DNA of 24,526 nt from a virus, in IMG/VR virus record IMGVR_UViG_3300047310_000225, positions 1 to 24,526 of that record; one strand, 5' to 3'. Shown here in pieces: positions 1-6,313 of this stretch. The position numbers and the translations under genes are program-made. Position 1 is the stretch's first letter; each line of letters opens with the position of its first letter. The notes under the pieces are model-generated. The model did no database searches, was not told the origin of the DNA, and saw only the letters and a list, made by a program, of their open reading frames with translations.

Positions 1-299
1 CCGGCACCACCGGCCTCGCGCGCCGCCTCAACCCGTTCATTCACTACATCGCGTGCCGGTGGGACTACGACGTGCAGACCAAGGACCTGCTGCTGTCGCA
101 GGTCGCCATCGTGCATGCCATCAGGACCGGCCTGTCGATGCGCGCGTTCCCGGCGGATTGGGGTCCGCATCAGGACACCGGCAGGGTGGCCGACATCAGT
201 TCTGGACTGATGGAGGACCTTGGCATCACCACCGACGACGAGGTCGAGGTGATCTTCCCATACGAAAACACCCGCACCTATGAGGGCGCGGGTGTATAG
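1..299 (+). CDS. C-terminal fragment, double-psi beta-barrel-like protein
   Basis: The reading frame is open from base 3 to a TAG at 297-299, so the window holds about 98 C-terminal residues and the start lies upstream. The last 50 residues contain WGPHQDTGRVADIS, then a GLMEDLGITTDDEVEV stretch. This resembles the double-psi beta-barrel end of RlpA-like and phage cell-wall-associated proteins (W-G-P, G-R-V-x-D-[IL]-S, L-G-[IL]-x-x-D-D-x-V). By inference it is a peptidoglycan-related or lysis-region protein; no catalytic residues can be assigned from this part. It converges with the leftward gene at 307-726, and a hairpin covers its last codons. Residue 24 (GTG at 72) could be read as a start, but the open frame upstream argues against that. 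Confidence 0.55.
   Translation, partial: GTTGLARRLNPFIHYIACRWDYDVQTKDLLLSQVAIVHAIRTGLSMRAFPADWGPHQDTGRVADISSGLMEDLGITTDDEVEVIFPYENTRTYEGAGV
264..295 (-). terminator. Rho-independent terminator at the end of the leftward block
   Basis: Perfect 8-bp stem (ACACCCGC at 268-275 with GCGGGTGT at 288-295). On the minus strand it is followed by TTTTCG. It lies just past the stop of the leftward gene at 307 and overlaps the 3' end of the converging plus-strand gene. The T-tract is short. Confidence 0.55.
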
Positions 300-306
300 T
301 CGCGTT

Positions 307-726
307 CTACTTCTTGGACTTGATCTTCGCCAGCGCGGCCTTGCCTGTCAGTGGCATGGCCTTACGGGCGTCGGCTTCCTTGGCCTTGCGGGCCTTGGTC
401 ATTTCCTCCGCGACCACCGGGTCGCGCCGGTCGAGGAAGGCGGGGACGGTCAGTTCATCGACCGCTGCCTGTGCCGCGCGCCCGCGCTGGAAGAAGGCGT
501 CCAGTTCCGGCAGCGGGATGGTGTCGGGGATCGGCGGCGTCTTACTGATCGTGCCGCTGATGCCCTTGTCGTTGCGCGGTGACCTGTCGGCCAACGTCTT
601 CGGTCGGGTCGGCCCACTCAGCCGCCGCCGCTTTGCTTCCAGTTTCCTGATCGCGTTGGTAGCGCGGGTCAGGCGGGTGTGCCATCGGCGTAGTGACGCC
701 TCGACCTGTTGCAGGTTCTGCTGCAT
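307..726 (-). CDS. Hypothetical phage protein with N-terminal coiled coil
   Basis: 139 residues from an ATG at 726 preceded by AAGGAG at good spacing. Residues 1-35 (LQQVEASLRRWHTRLTRATN and following) form a basic amphipathic helix with heptad-like spacing and are probably a coiled coil. The middle is Pro/Thr-rich and likely disordered. The C-terminus is Lys/Ala-rich. Proteins starting with an 'LRRW.TRLTRA..AI.KLE..R' helix are common unknowns in rhizobial phages and prophages (recall, not searched). It is the last gene of the leftward block and is separated from the next gene upstream by 328 bp and a terminator, so it may have its own promoter. No function is claimed. Confidence 0.75.
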   Translation of the reverse strand: MQQNLQQVEASLRRWHTRLTRATNAIRKLEAKRRRLSGPTRPKTLADRSPRNDKGISGTISKTPPIPDTIPLPELDAFFQRGRAAQAAVDELTVPAFLDRRDPVVAEEMTKARKAKEADARKAMPLTGKAALAKIKSKK

Positions 727-1054
727 AAGTTCTCCTTCACAATGTCAAACAACTGGCCGGGACCATTCCCGACCCAACACAGACATTTTAGCATAAAGCG
801 AACACACGTGCGGGTTGAGTTGGCGAGGTCAATGGGTTAGCGGGAGTGTTCGACCGAAATCATTGGAGAACTTTTTTTCAAAAGCATGAATTTCCAAAAA
901 GGTCCGCCCTCCGGCTTTGCAACCGGAGGGCGGTGGGTCTTCACGTTCTCTGGTGCCGAAAGGTTAAGGCACCCGAACGCTGCGGGTGTTGTTCTCTACC
1001 GCCGGACACCGCCCGCTGGTCCGACCTGCGTGGGATGACTGAACCACGCAGACC
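727..1054. other. 328-bp intergenic stretch in the leftward block
   Basis: No convincing gene on either strand. It holds the terminator of the upstream leftward genes (896-933). Reading leftward, it then has an A/T-richer stretch with a possible -10 (TAAAAT, minus strand, 785-790) for the gene at 307-726. I could not find a well-spaced -35 partner (a TTGACC at 827-832 is too far away). Bases 935-1054 are ordinary GC-rich sequence. Confidence 0.5.
896..933 (-). terminator. Strong Rho-independent terminator
   Basis: Perfect 11-bp stem (CCGCCCTCCGG at 904-914 with CCGGAGGGCGG at 923-933) and an 8-nt loop. On the minus strand it is followed by ACCTTTTTGG. It lies about 120 bp past the stop of the leftward gene 1055-1450 and should end that transcript. 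Confidence 0.85.
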
Positions 1055-1450
1055 CTAGTTCGTTGCGCCGCCGTTCTGCGGCAGCTTGCTGATCAGGTGT
1101 TCGAGTTGAGCAAGGTCCTCCGCCGGGAGGTCGGCCTGTGTCGGCGGCGGCGGTGCCAGCGAGGGCTTGTAGGCCGCGTGGCCCGCTTCCTCGATGCACG
1201 ACACGATCAGCGTTTGGATGTTGTTGAGCCGCGCCACCAGTTCGACGGTGTGGCGCATGTAGTGGTCACGCTCCGCCGTTGCCGTCGACAGACGGCTGCT
1301 CAACTGGTCGATCTTCTCGCGCATCAGCGCGATGTCGCTCGACATGCGATCATTGGCAACGCGCAGATCATCGCGTTCGGTGACGATGGCGTGGATCGCC
1401 TCGACGCCGCGCGCGGCTGTTTCATGTAGGCTTTCGCTGGTGGTCCTCAC
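1055..1450 (-). CDS. Hypothetical coiled-coil protein
   Basis: 131 residues from a GTG at 1450 that overlaps the TGA of the upstream gene (GTGA), so translation is probably coupled. Residues 8-75 form a long acidic/basic heptad-like helix (for example RMSSDIALMREKIDQLSSRL) predicted by eye as coiled coil. After it come a Pro stretch near residue 100 (LAPPPPTQ) and a short amphipathic C-terminal helix (LAQLEHLISKL). There is one Cys and no enzyme motif. The layout (coiled coil, flexible linker, short helix) suits a small scaffolding or regulatory partner protein, but no family is recognised. Confidence 0.75.
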   Translation of the reverse strand: MRTTSESLHETAARGVEAIHAIVTERDDLRVANDRMSSDIALMREKIDQLSSRLSTATAERDHYMRHTVELVARLNNIQTLIVSCIEEAGHAAYKPSLAPPPPTQADLPAEDLAQLEHLISKLPQNGGATN

Positions 1451-1698
1451 GGTGTTCCCCCCTGTGGTGTTACTGCTGGCCTTCCAAAAAATGCGATCAG
1501 CCGGTTCTGCTCGCCCAATGACAGGGCTGGCACCTCGTTGTTACAGGCGCGTTCCCACAAGGCATCGAACAGCGGCACCTCCGGCGTGGTCAGCGTGGCG
1601 CGGACGGCATCGTGCGAAGGCGCGTAGGGCGCAAGCCAGTCCGGCACCTCCCCGGCGACGATGCGGCCCTCCTTCATCGGCTCGACTGAGTGCTCCAT
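1447..1698 (-). CDS. Hypothetical phage protein
   Basis: 83 residues. The chosen start is the ATG at 1698, one base past the TAG of the upstream HNH gene, with GGGGGA about 7 bases before it. The frame is open further upstream, but that part would overlap the HNH gene and has no better ribosome site. The sequence is acidic and mostly helical, with WLAPYAPSHDAVRATL near residues 20-35 and LSLGEQNRLIAFFGRP near the end. No known motif was seen. It is coupled to the downstream gene by a GTGA overlap. Confidence 0.7.
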   Translation of the reverse strand: MEHSVEPMKEGRIVAGEVPDWLAPYAPSHDAVRATLTTPEVPLFDALWERACNNEVPALSLGEQNRLIAFFGRPAVTPQGGTP

Positions 1699-1699
1699 G

Positions 1700-2041
1700 C
1701 TACATCCCCCGTACTGGTGTTCCGTCGAACTTGCGCCAGCCCATACGGCGACGAGGGCGTGAAGCAATGCCACGATGACGGTCGCTGACACGTCTGCACT
1801 TCGCAATCACCGGAAGGTCCTGCGTTGCGGTCTTGGCCTTCCAGCAGGTCCGGTTTAACACGGCGCAGTTGTCGAGCGAACCGTCGCCGCCGACCTCGCA
1901 CTGGATGACGTGCTCGTAGTAGGTCGGGAACGCCAGCGGCTGCCCGCACGGCACAAGGCCGGGGCAGCGATGGCACTCGCACAGGCCTCCGCTACGAGCG
2001 TGGGCCGCCCGCTTTGTCGTCTTGCTGAACTCGGCTCTCAT
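1700..2041 (-). CDS. HNH-endonuclease-family protein, metal-site His replaced
   Basis: 113 residues from an ATG at 2041 with AAGGAC upstream. HNH nucleases cut DNA with a beta-beta-alpha-metal fold; phage versions often act in packaging or as homing-type nucleases. A Cys-rich N-terminus (C21, C23, C26, C32) may bind structural zinc. The catalytic region then reads YYEHVIQ (H44), G51-G52, N58, and RTCWKAKTA. In most relatives the last motif is C-H-x-x-K-T; here the His is Trp67, so the third H of HNH is missing. The tail is basic. It overlaps the small gene upstream by 50 bp and ends one base before the next start. It may bind DNA without cutting, or a nearby residue may replace the His. Confidence 0.75.
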   Translation of the reverse strand: MRAEFSKTTKRAAHARSGGLCECHRCPGLVPCGQPLAFPTYYEHVIQCEVGGDGSLDNCAVLNRTCWKAKTATQDLPVIAKCRRVSDRHRGIASRPRRRMGWRKFDGTPVRGM

Positions 2042-2162
2042 AGTCGTCCTTCTGCGGCAAATGGCTGAGTGCCACGGTGGCGTAGTATTTCACTTCCTTG
2101 CTGGCGTTCGGCAGGTTCAGGATGCTTTGGATGGCGCGCCGCGCACTTTCGATGTCGGCCAT
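1992..2162 (-). CDS. Small hypothetical protein, 56 aa
   Basis: A short frame from an ATG at 2162, one base after the TGA of the DUF1367-like gene, to a TAG at 1992-1994. The product begins MADIESARRAIQSILNLP and continues with an amphipathic helix (KEVKYYATVALSHLPQ). It fills an otherwise empty gap in a packed operon, and its last 50 bp overlap the HNH gene in another frame. A helical, charged 56-residue protein with stop/start proximity on both sides is likely real. Function unknown. Confidence 0.6.
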   Translation of the reverse strand: MADIESARRAIQSILNLPNASKEVKYYATVALSHLPQKDDYESRVQQDDKAGGPRS

Positions 2163-2163
2163 G

Positions 2164-2565
2164 TCAGCAGTCCTTACGTTTCCCGGTCAGCACGTCGACG
2201 ATCTGCTGGTATGTCTCTGACGGTACGCCCCCCAGCAGCTTCTCGTAAATCACCGGCAGGGCGTCGGTCCAAAAGGCCCTGAAGTCTTCCTCCGACATGG
2301 CGCTGAAGGCGATGCTGTGGCGCAGCCGGGTGTACTCGCCGTTCGGCATCTTCACCAGATCGAAGCGGCCGGTCTGCTCCTTCAGGTAGGCCTTGACCGC
2401 GTCCATCGGCACGCCAAGGCCATCGGCCAGCTTGGAGAACACCACATGCGCCATCGCGGAGAACTCGGGATTGCGCGCGGTTCGCACCGTGAAGAACACC
2501 GGCTTGCCGTCGTTGCGCTTGAGCAGGATGCGGTGCATGTCGCGCGCGCGCTCGTCGCGCGGCAC
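2164..2565 (-). CDS. DUF1367-like phage protein
   Basis: 133 residues from a GTG at 2565. The core RNPEFSAMAHVVFSKLADGL, then RHSIAFSAMSEEDFRAFWTD and a following VIYEKLLGG stretch, match the layout of DUF1367 phage proteins (R-N-P-x-F-H-x-x-x-F, then K-S-I-S-F-A-x-M-[DE]-E-x-E-F). That family sits with recombination and NinB-like genes in lambdoid phages and its biochemistry is unknown. The true N-terminus may be 14 codons further upstream. The frame stays open to an ATC at 2607 with a perfect GGAGG 5 bases before it, and the extra residues (GLFVVSPDGFVPRDE) look family-like. See the finding on this start. Confidence 0.65.
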   Translation of the reverse strand: MPRDERARDMHRILLKRNDGKPVFFTVRTARNPEFSAMAHVVFSKLADGLGVPMDAVKAYLKEQTGRFDLVKMPNGEYTRLRHSIAFSAMSEEDFRAFWTDALPVIYEKLLGGVPSETYQQIVDVLTGKRKDC

Positions 2566-2620
2566 GAAGCCGTCCGGGGATACGACAAAAAGGCCTTTGT
2601 TGTTGATAGCAACCTCCTGA

Positions 2621-2654
2621 AAAAGGCCCCGCCACCGGATGATGGCGGGGTTTT
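2621..2654 (-). terminator. Hairpin terminator just before a ribosome site
   Basis: Perfect 8-bp stem (CCCCGCCA at 2627-2634 with TGGCGGGG at 2643-2650). On the minus strand it is followed by CCTTTTTCAGGAGG, so the T-tract runs directly into the Shine-Dalgarno of the next leftward gene. It would also work on the plus strand (TTTT at 2651-2654). In the leftward operon it splits the recombination genes from the DUF1367/HNH group. It may act as an attenuator or need antitermination. Confidence 0.75.
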
Positions 2655-2657
2655 AGA

Positions 2658-2891
2658 TCACGCAACCCTGCGGATTTTTGTTTTTTCCACACGGTCTGAT
2701 GCGTGGTACGCTACTGGCCCGAACGACGAACCAAGGCGCACGGCCTCCATTTCGGCTTTGAGGCTTTCCAACTCAAAGCGTGCCGCCAAGATGATCGAGC
2801 GCGCGACGGAGTTGCTGATCTTTCCCTCACGCAGATGCTCACGAAGGGTGGCAATTTCGTCGCGCAACTTTTCAGTGTCTCTAGTATCCAT
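2658..2891 (-). CDS. Small coiled-coil hypothetical protein
   Basis: 77 residues from an ATG at 2891 with AAGGAG 6 bases upstream, 2 bases after the TGA of the Cys-cluster gene. Residues 3-52 form two charged amphipathic helices (KLRDEIATLREHLREG, then ARSIILAARFELESLKAEME), a likely helical hairpin or dimeric coiled coil. The tail is basic (DRVEKTKIRRVA). It is the last gene before the hairpin at 2621-2654. No family recognised. Confidence 0.75.
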   Translation of the reverse strand: MDTRDTEKLRDEIATLREHLREGKISNSVARSIILAARFELESLKAEMEAVRLGSSFGPVAYHASDRVEKTKIRRVA

Positions 2892-2893
2892 AG

Positions 2894-3490
2894 TCACTCC
2901 TTGGCATCGAGTTTGTGTTCGGCCTCCAGTCGCGCGATGCCTCGCAACAGGACACCTATCTGGTGGTGGGGGTCCGCGAAACGCCGGGCGCGTTCGCGGG
3001 CTTTGGTTGGACCGCCCGACCGGCACCGGCGGCTGCACAGTTGCCGGTCAACGCGGTTCTGCACAAAAGTACGGCCGCAGCATTTGCATGCTTTGGTTAG
3101 CAGAGGGCGTTTGCTAATAACATTCACGATATGCCAGTGCTTTTTGTAACAGGCATAGCTGCAAAATTGTCTTGTGCGCCCGTGCGAACATATAAAAGCA
3201 GAACCGCAGCCCGTGCATTTTACTTTAAGATTGTGGATGCCTCTGGCGATGCGACGCTTTCCGTGTTCAATCACTCGGCTGCAAGCCCTGCTGCAATACT
3301 TGCGGCTGTTGCTCACAAAGCCGGTGCCGCAGACAAGGCAGCGGCGTTTTTTTCTCGGCCACATTCCGCGATGCCATGCAGCCGTTTTTTTTCTGCATTG
3401 GGCGGAGCAGAAGATTGCTTTGCGCTGCCGCCATGAGGCGGCAAATGGCGCGGCACAAATTACGCAGCGTTTTTTTAGAGGCGGCTTCAC
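2894..3490 (-). CDS. Protein with four tandem Cys-cluster (zinc) units
   Basis: 198 residues from a GTG at 3490 whose GTGA overlaps the exonuclease stop. Four consecutive units each follow C-x2-C, an aromatic, then C-x3-C: CVICAAPF..FCSAQC, CLVCGTGF..YCSRAC, CTGCGSAF..FCSYAC and CKCCGRTF..LCSRRC. Each unit has four Cys, enough for one zinc, so four zinc knuckles are expected. Between units the chain is strongly basic, which fits nucleic-acid binding. The C-terminus (about residues 165-198) is a charged helix. The DNA is richer in A/T runs than its neighbours, a possible sign of separate origin. It sits in the ERF/exonuclease operon, so a recombination or transcription accessory role is inferred only. 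Confidence 0.75.
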   Translation of the reverse strand: MKPPLKKRCVICAAPFAASWRQRKAIFCSAQCRKKTAAWHRGMWPRKKRRCLVCGTGFVSNSRKYCSRACSRVIEHGKRRIARGIHNLKVKCTGCGSAFICSHGRTRQFCSYACYKKHWHIVNVISKRPLLTKACKCCGRTFVQNRVDRQLCSRRCRSGGPTKARERARRFADPHHQIGVLLRGIARLEAEHKLDAKE

Positions 3491-4152
3491 GACGGAAACT
3501 TCTCGCGCAGCAGCCCCACCTTCTCCGCCAGTTCGGCCTGAAACTTCCTGACCTCGGCCTCCATTTCGCTGATCATGTCCACGTCGCGGGGGCAGCGGAT
3601 GATCGCCACCCGCATGTTCTCCGGCAGGTCGGCGTTGAAGCTGACGTAGTCGCACCACTTGCGCTTGCAGCAAGCCATTTGAAATTGCATTTGTTTTAGA
3701 TACTCAGCCGGGATGACCTCGCGCAGCAGCGTGTCGTAATGCGCCGTGAGTTCGGGGCATTTAATTTCGACCAGCCCGTCACCGTTCACCAGCCCGTCCG
3801 GCGAGCAGCCGCAGTTCGGGATGTCGTTGTGATCGACGAACGGCACCTGATGTACGTGGTTGTCGGACTTGAAGGCGTAGGCCGCGCGGGCAATCGGTTC
3901 CCATTCGTGCGCTTCCAGCATGGTCTTCGACTGGTAGGTCTTCATCGGCAGCCCGGTCAGCCGTTCGGTCGCAAGCTGCCATAGATAATTGACCCGCATG
4001 CCCGCACCCGGCACGCGCGGCTTTGCCATCACGTCGGCAATGCGGGATGCCGTCACCTTGCCAAGGCGCATGGCGAACCACTCGGGGCTGCCCTGTAGTA
4101 TCGGTTGCGCCTCAGCGTCGGCCAGCCATCTGGCCTCGTCGAGCGTGTTCAC
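3487..4152 (-). CDS. YqaJ/lambda-exonuclease-family recombination nuclease
   Basis: 221 residues from a GTG at 4152, with GGAGG 7 bases upstream and overlapping the ERF stop (GTGA). The family degrades one strand of double-stranded DNA to make single-strand tails for annealing. Family motifs visible: GSPEWFAMRLGKVTASRI (21-38), HEWEP (82-86), CSPDGL (116-121) and GLVEIKCP (126-133), followed by QMQFQMACC (154-162). D119, E129 and K131 form the PD-(D/E)XK active site and E83/E85 is the likely upstream acid, so it looks intact. Next to the ERF annealase this is a classic phage two-component recombination pair. Length is normal for the family. Confidence 0.93.
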   Translation of the reverse strand: MNTLDEARWLADAEAQPILQGSPEWFAMRLGKVTASRIADVMAKPRVPGAGMRVNYLWQLATERLTGLPMKTYQSKTMLEAHEWEPIARAAYAFKSDNHVHQVPFVDHNDIPNCGCSPDGLVNGDGLVEIKCPELTAHYDTLLREVIPAEYLKQMQFQMACCKRKWCDYVSFNADLPENMRVAIIRCPRDVDMISEMEAEVRKFQAELAEKVGLLREKFPS

Positions 4153-4901
4153 TTGGTGGCCTCCTTCTGTTTTCTCTCTTTCGCTTCGAGCGCCGCCTTG
4201 GCGTCCGTAAACTTCGACACCGGCAGGTTCACCAGCGCATCGACCTGCATGTAGCCGCAGAAATCCGCCACGTTGGTGTTCGTCTTTTTAATCAACTCGC
4301 CCAAGGCCCACAGTTGCTCGTCGCTGATTGGGCCGCCGTTCATGGTGATGGCGGCGTCGTTCTCCGACGTGATGATGTTGAAGATCATCAGCAGCAGGTA
4401 GCGGCGGCCGAACGAGACAGCCGCGCCCTCACCCTGCGTCTGCGTCATCACCTCGCTGCCCTTCGGCCCCTTGGTGCTGACCGTGATCGGCACGGAGTAC
4501 ACCTGCTCGTGGCCGCCCCGGTGCATCACCGTGCAACTGATCAGCAGCCGGTTCAGGCTGCCCTCGATGGGTGCGGAGTTGTACGACAGCGCGAACCCGG
4601 CCTTCGAGTAGATGCCGCGCAGGGCATCGTCGAGGGCTTCGAGGCTGGCGTAGCGGAAGCGGTCGGCTTGCATGTTCTTCTTGATCGGCCGCATGCCGTC
4701 CTGACACTCGACCATCGCGATGCTGAAGGCTTGCTTGGCAAGCCGCTGCTGCTCATCGTTCCGCATCGCCAGCAGTTCACGCATCTTGCCGATGTCGACA
4801 TGCGGGTCGCGCGCGGCCCGGTCGATCATGGCGAGGAAGGCCTGTGCGTCGGTCATCGGCGGCACTACGGCGAGCGCGCGTTTAGCTTTCGGCTTGGTCA
4901 C
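4149..4901 (-). CDS. erf: ERF-family single-strand annealing protein
   Basis: 250 residues. I chose the GTG at 4901 (VTKPKAKRAL), which has AAGGA 6 bases upstream and a GTGA overlap with the preceding stop; the frame is open further but would run into the upstream gene. ERF proteins (P22 Erf relatives) bind single-stranded DNA as rings and anneal homologous strands. Family signatures: FRYASLEALDDALRGIYSKA near 80-100, ISCTVMHRGGHE near 120-130, and the core Q-T-Q-G-E-G-A-A-V-S-F-G-R-R-Y-L-L near 155-172, then IFNIIT. It works with the exonuclease encoded immediately downstream. The C-terminus is a charged Lys/Glu helix, often the partner-binding tail in this family. Confidence 0.93.
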   Translation of the reverse strand: MTKPKAKRALAVVPPMTDAQAFLAMIDRAARDPHVDIGKMRELLAMRNDEQQRLAKQAFSIAMVECQDGMRPIKKNMQADRFRYASLEALDDALRGIYSKAGFALSYNSAPIEGSLNRLLISCTVMHRGGHEQVYSVPITVSTKGPKGSEVMTQTQGEGAAVSFGRRYLLLMIFNIITSENDAAITMNGGPISDEQLWALGELIKKTNTNVADFCGYMQVDALVNLPVSKFTDAKAALEAKERKQKEATK

Positions 4902-5098
4902 GGTGTTTCCTTTCGCGCAATGTGCGCTTGCCAGATGCTGAGGTTGGTGTAGCCAATGTTGCGGTATCGGCGCAGCCGGTTCACGGCTTTGAGTTCGGTG
5001 CTGGCAATGGTGAGGACGATTGTCGGGCCGTCTTTCTTCCTGCCCAACACAAGCCAATCAGGCTTGACGATCTGCTTTTTACTGAAATCAAAAGCCAT
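4898..5098 (-). CDS. Small basic hypothetical protein
   Basis: 66 residues from an ATG at 5098 with GGGGA 6 bases upstream. It has a beta-rich middle (PDWLVLGRKKDGPTIVLTIA) and a basic, aromatic second half (RLRRYRNIGYTNLSIWQ). It is coupled to ERF by a GTGA overlap, so it belongs to the recombination operon. A nucleic-acid-binding accessory role is possible from charge and position only. Confidence 0.75.
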   Translation of the reverse strand: MAFDFSKKQIVKPDWLVLGRKKDGPTIVLTIASTELKAVNRLRRYRNIGYTNLSIWQAHIARKETP

Positions 5099-5151
5099 TG
5101 GTGTTCCCCTTTATTAAAAGTCGCCGGGGCATTTGCGCCCCGGCAAGTTGG

Positions 5152-5640
5152 TCAAACGACGCTTGAAAAGCCCTCCACCCGTTTTCGTAGGCTAGGATAG
5201 TTACGCTTGTGTTCGTTGCCACCGCCCTTAATGCGACGGTCACGCGCCTTGTTGATCTGCTCCTGACGTTCAGCCGAAATCGGGACTACCTTTGTGGTGC
5301 GGTGTGCCCGCAACTTGTACGGACGCACATAGACTTGATCGTAGTATCCTCGGTCGAACAGCATTAGCGAACGCTTGACATGTCGCGGCGTGTCGCAGCG
5401 ATAGCGCCATCCCTTGAATTTAAATCGGACGTGCCCCGCATCGACGGCAACGCGCGGGTTATCCTCGCCCATTTTATGCAACACGCCCGTGATGGCGACC
5501 TTGTGCCAACAGCGTTGCGGGTCACACTTTCCGTTTTGTGCGATGGCGCTTTGCAGGTCTTCTCTCGAGGGCAAGATTGACAGAGGGAAGCCTTTTGCCC
5601 CGGAAGCCGGGGCGTCCTTTAATGCTTTTGCTTTCATCAT
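5152..5640 (-). CDS. Hypothetical phage protein, basic
   Basis: 162 residues from ATG-ATG at 5640; the first ATG is used. The ribosome site is weak (GGAC about 10 bases upstream). Starting here gives a 119-bp overlap with the end of the upstream gene in another frame, which is unusual for this operon. From residue 20 the sequence looks well folded: LSILPSREDLQSAIAQ, CDPQRCWHKVAI, then beta-type HVRFKFKGWRYRC and a basic region (YVRPYKLRAHRTTKVVPIS). The last 40 residues are Lys/Arg-rich. C39 and C44 are the only close Cys pair. No recognised family; a DNA/RNA-binding role is plausible from charge. Confidence 0.7.
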   Translation of the reverse strand: MMKAKALKDAPASGAKGFPLSILPSREDLQSAIAQNGKCDPQRCWHKVAITGVLHKMGEDNPRVAVDAGHVRFKFKGWRYRCDTPRHVKRSLMLFDRGYYDQVYVRPYKLRAHRTTKVVPISAERQEQINKARDRRIKGGGNEHKRNYPSLRKRVEGFSSVV

Positions 5641-5998
5641 TTTTAATGTCCGTCGTATAGGCGTGGAACCACTTGGTGAACCGCCGCCTCGTTGGGCTTG
5701 CCATCTGTTCCACGAGCAAGCATGCGTGGTAGTAAATGTCGGCCTGTGAACTGGCCTCTGCCTCGGCCTCGGTCGGCATGTCGTCGTCTGTAACGTTACG
5801 CAGTTGTTGATTTTGCTCGGCTTTTTCCTTTTCTCTTGCTCGATGAACTCGCACGCGCTGACGCCCATCTTCTCTAATCTGCGCCAGCCGCTCGACCGCT
5901 GGCGCATTGCAATCGCAGCCACGGTCAGCACCGCAGGACGAACAAACAAACTGGGTCTCGGCCTTTGGCTGAAATTTAATGATTGTTGCTTCAGTCAT
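5522..5998 (-). CDS. Hypothetical protein with N-terminal Cys cluster
   Basis: 158 residues from an ATG at 5998 directly after the TAA of the upstream gene, with AAGGAGG 5 bases before the start. Residues 19-31 (CSSCGADRGCDCN) carry four Cys, probably a zinc site. A long charged helix (about 36-66) follows, then an acidic linker and a helical region (ADIYYHACLLVEQM, RRRFTKWFHAYTT). CxxCGAxxxCDCNAP-type starts occur in many alphaproteobacterial phage proteins (recall). The last 39 residues are basic and overlap the next gene in a different frame; the folded part could end before that. Confidence 0.7.
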   Translation of the reverse strand: MTEATIIKFQPKAETQFVCSSCGADRGCDCNAPAVERLAQIREDGRQRVRVHRAREKEKAEQNQQLRNVTDDDMPTEAEAEASSQADIYYHACLLVEQMASPTRRRFTKWFHAYTTDIKNDESKSIKGRPGFRGKRLPSVNLALERRPAKRHRTKRKV

Positions 5999-6211
5999 TT
6001 ATCCCTCCTTGACGTAACCGCGCGACAGCCACTCGTTGCCTTGGCGGTAGGGGTTCCTGAACTCTGCGATGCCGCCGCTGTTGCTGATGCGGTTCATGAT
6101 GCGGGTGATGGTGACTTGCACTTCGGCGGCGGTGGGAGCGGTGATCTGGTAGGCCACAAGCCCCGGCATGCCGGGTATGTCTTTCAGTTCCAGCTTGGTT
6201 GACGTGTCCAT
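5999..6211 (-). CDS. Small hypothetical protein, first gene of leftward operon
   Basis: 70 residues from an ATG at 6211 with GGAGG 4 bases upstream. The sequence alternates beta and alpha (VAYQITAPTAAEVQVTITRI, then GGIAEFRNPYRQGNEWLSRG), and no motif is recognised. It is the first gene after the divergent promoter region and is followed with no gap by the next gene (TAA then ATG). Confidence 0.75.
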   Translation of the reverse strand: MDTSTKLELKDIPGMPGLVAYQITAPTAAEVQVTITRIMNRISNSGGIAEFRNPYRQGNEWLSRGYVKEG

Positions 6212-6235
6212 TGGTCCTCCGGTTTTGATGCCACA

Positions 6236-6265
6236 ATTATACGCCTACGGCCAAGGGTATTACAA
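6236..6265 (-). promoter_or_regulatory. Leftward sigma70-like promoter
   Basis: On the minus strand, TTGTAA (6260-6265) is 18 bases before TATAAT (6236-6241), a perfect -10 box. Transcription would start about 20 bases before the ATG at 6211, with the GGAGG in between. It drives the leftward recombination operon. Confidence 0.75.
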
Positions 6266-6269
6266 GCCC

Positions 6270-6278
6270 TGTGGATAA
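6270..6278 (-). promoter_or_regulatory. DnaA-box match
   Basis: The minus strand reads TTATCCACA, the consensus bacterial DnaA box, placed between two divergent promoters. DnaA bound here would sit just upstream of both -35 boxes, so regulation by host DnaA is possible. A single box may be chance. Confidence 0.45.
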
Positions 6279-6283
6279 ATCCC

Positions 6284-6313
6284 TTGCAAAAGAAATCAGC
6301 CGTGGGCTATAAT
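6284..6313 (+). promoter_or_regulatory. Rightward sigma70-like promoter
   Basis: TTGCAA (6284-6289), an 18-base spacer, then TATAAT (6308-6313). It starts an approximately 80-nt leader before the DUF932 gene. The leader has two imperfect copies of a CAGGCCG...CGGGCTG segment (from about 6319 and 6366), so it is probably structured. AGGAG lies 6 bases before the ATG at 6402. Confidence 0.75.

Noticed and set aside
3100-3130. GCTAATAA on the plus strand as another copy of the upstream motif
   Set aside because: It is inside the Cys-cluster gene on the opposite strand, with no rightward gene after it.
307-6211. Long plus-strand frames opposite the leftward genes
   Set aside because: They are low-complexity mirrors of GC-rich coding DNA with no ribosome sites or family features.
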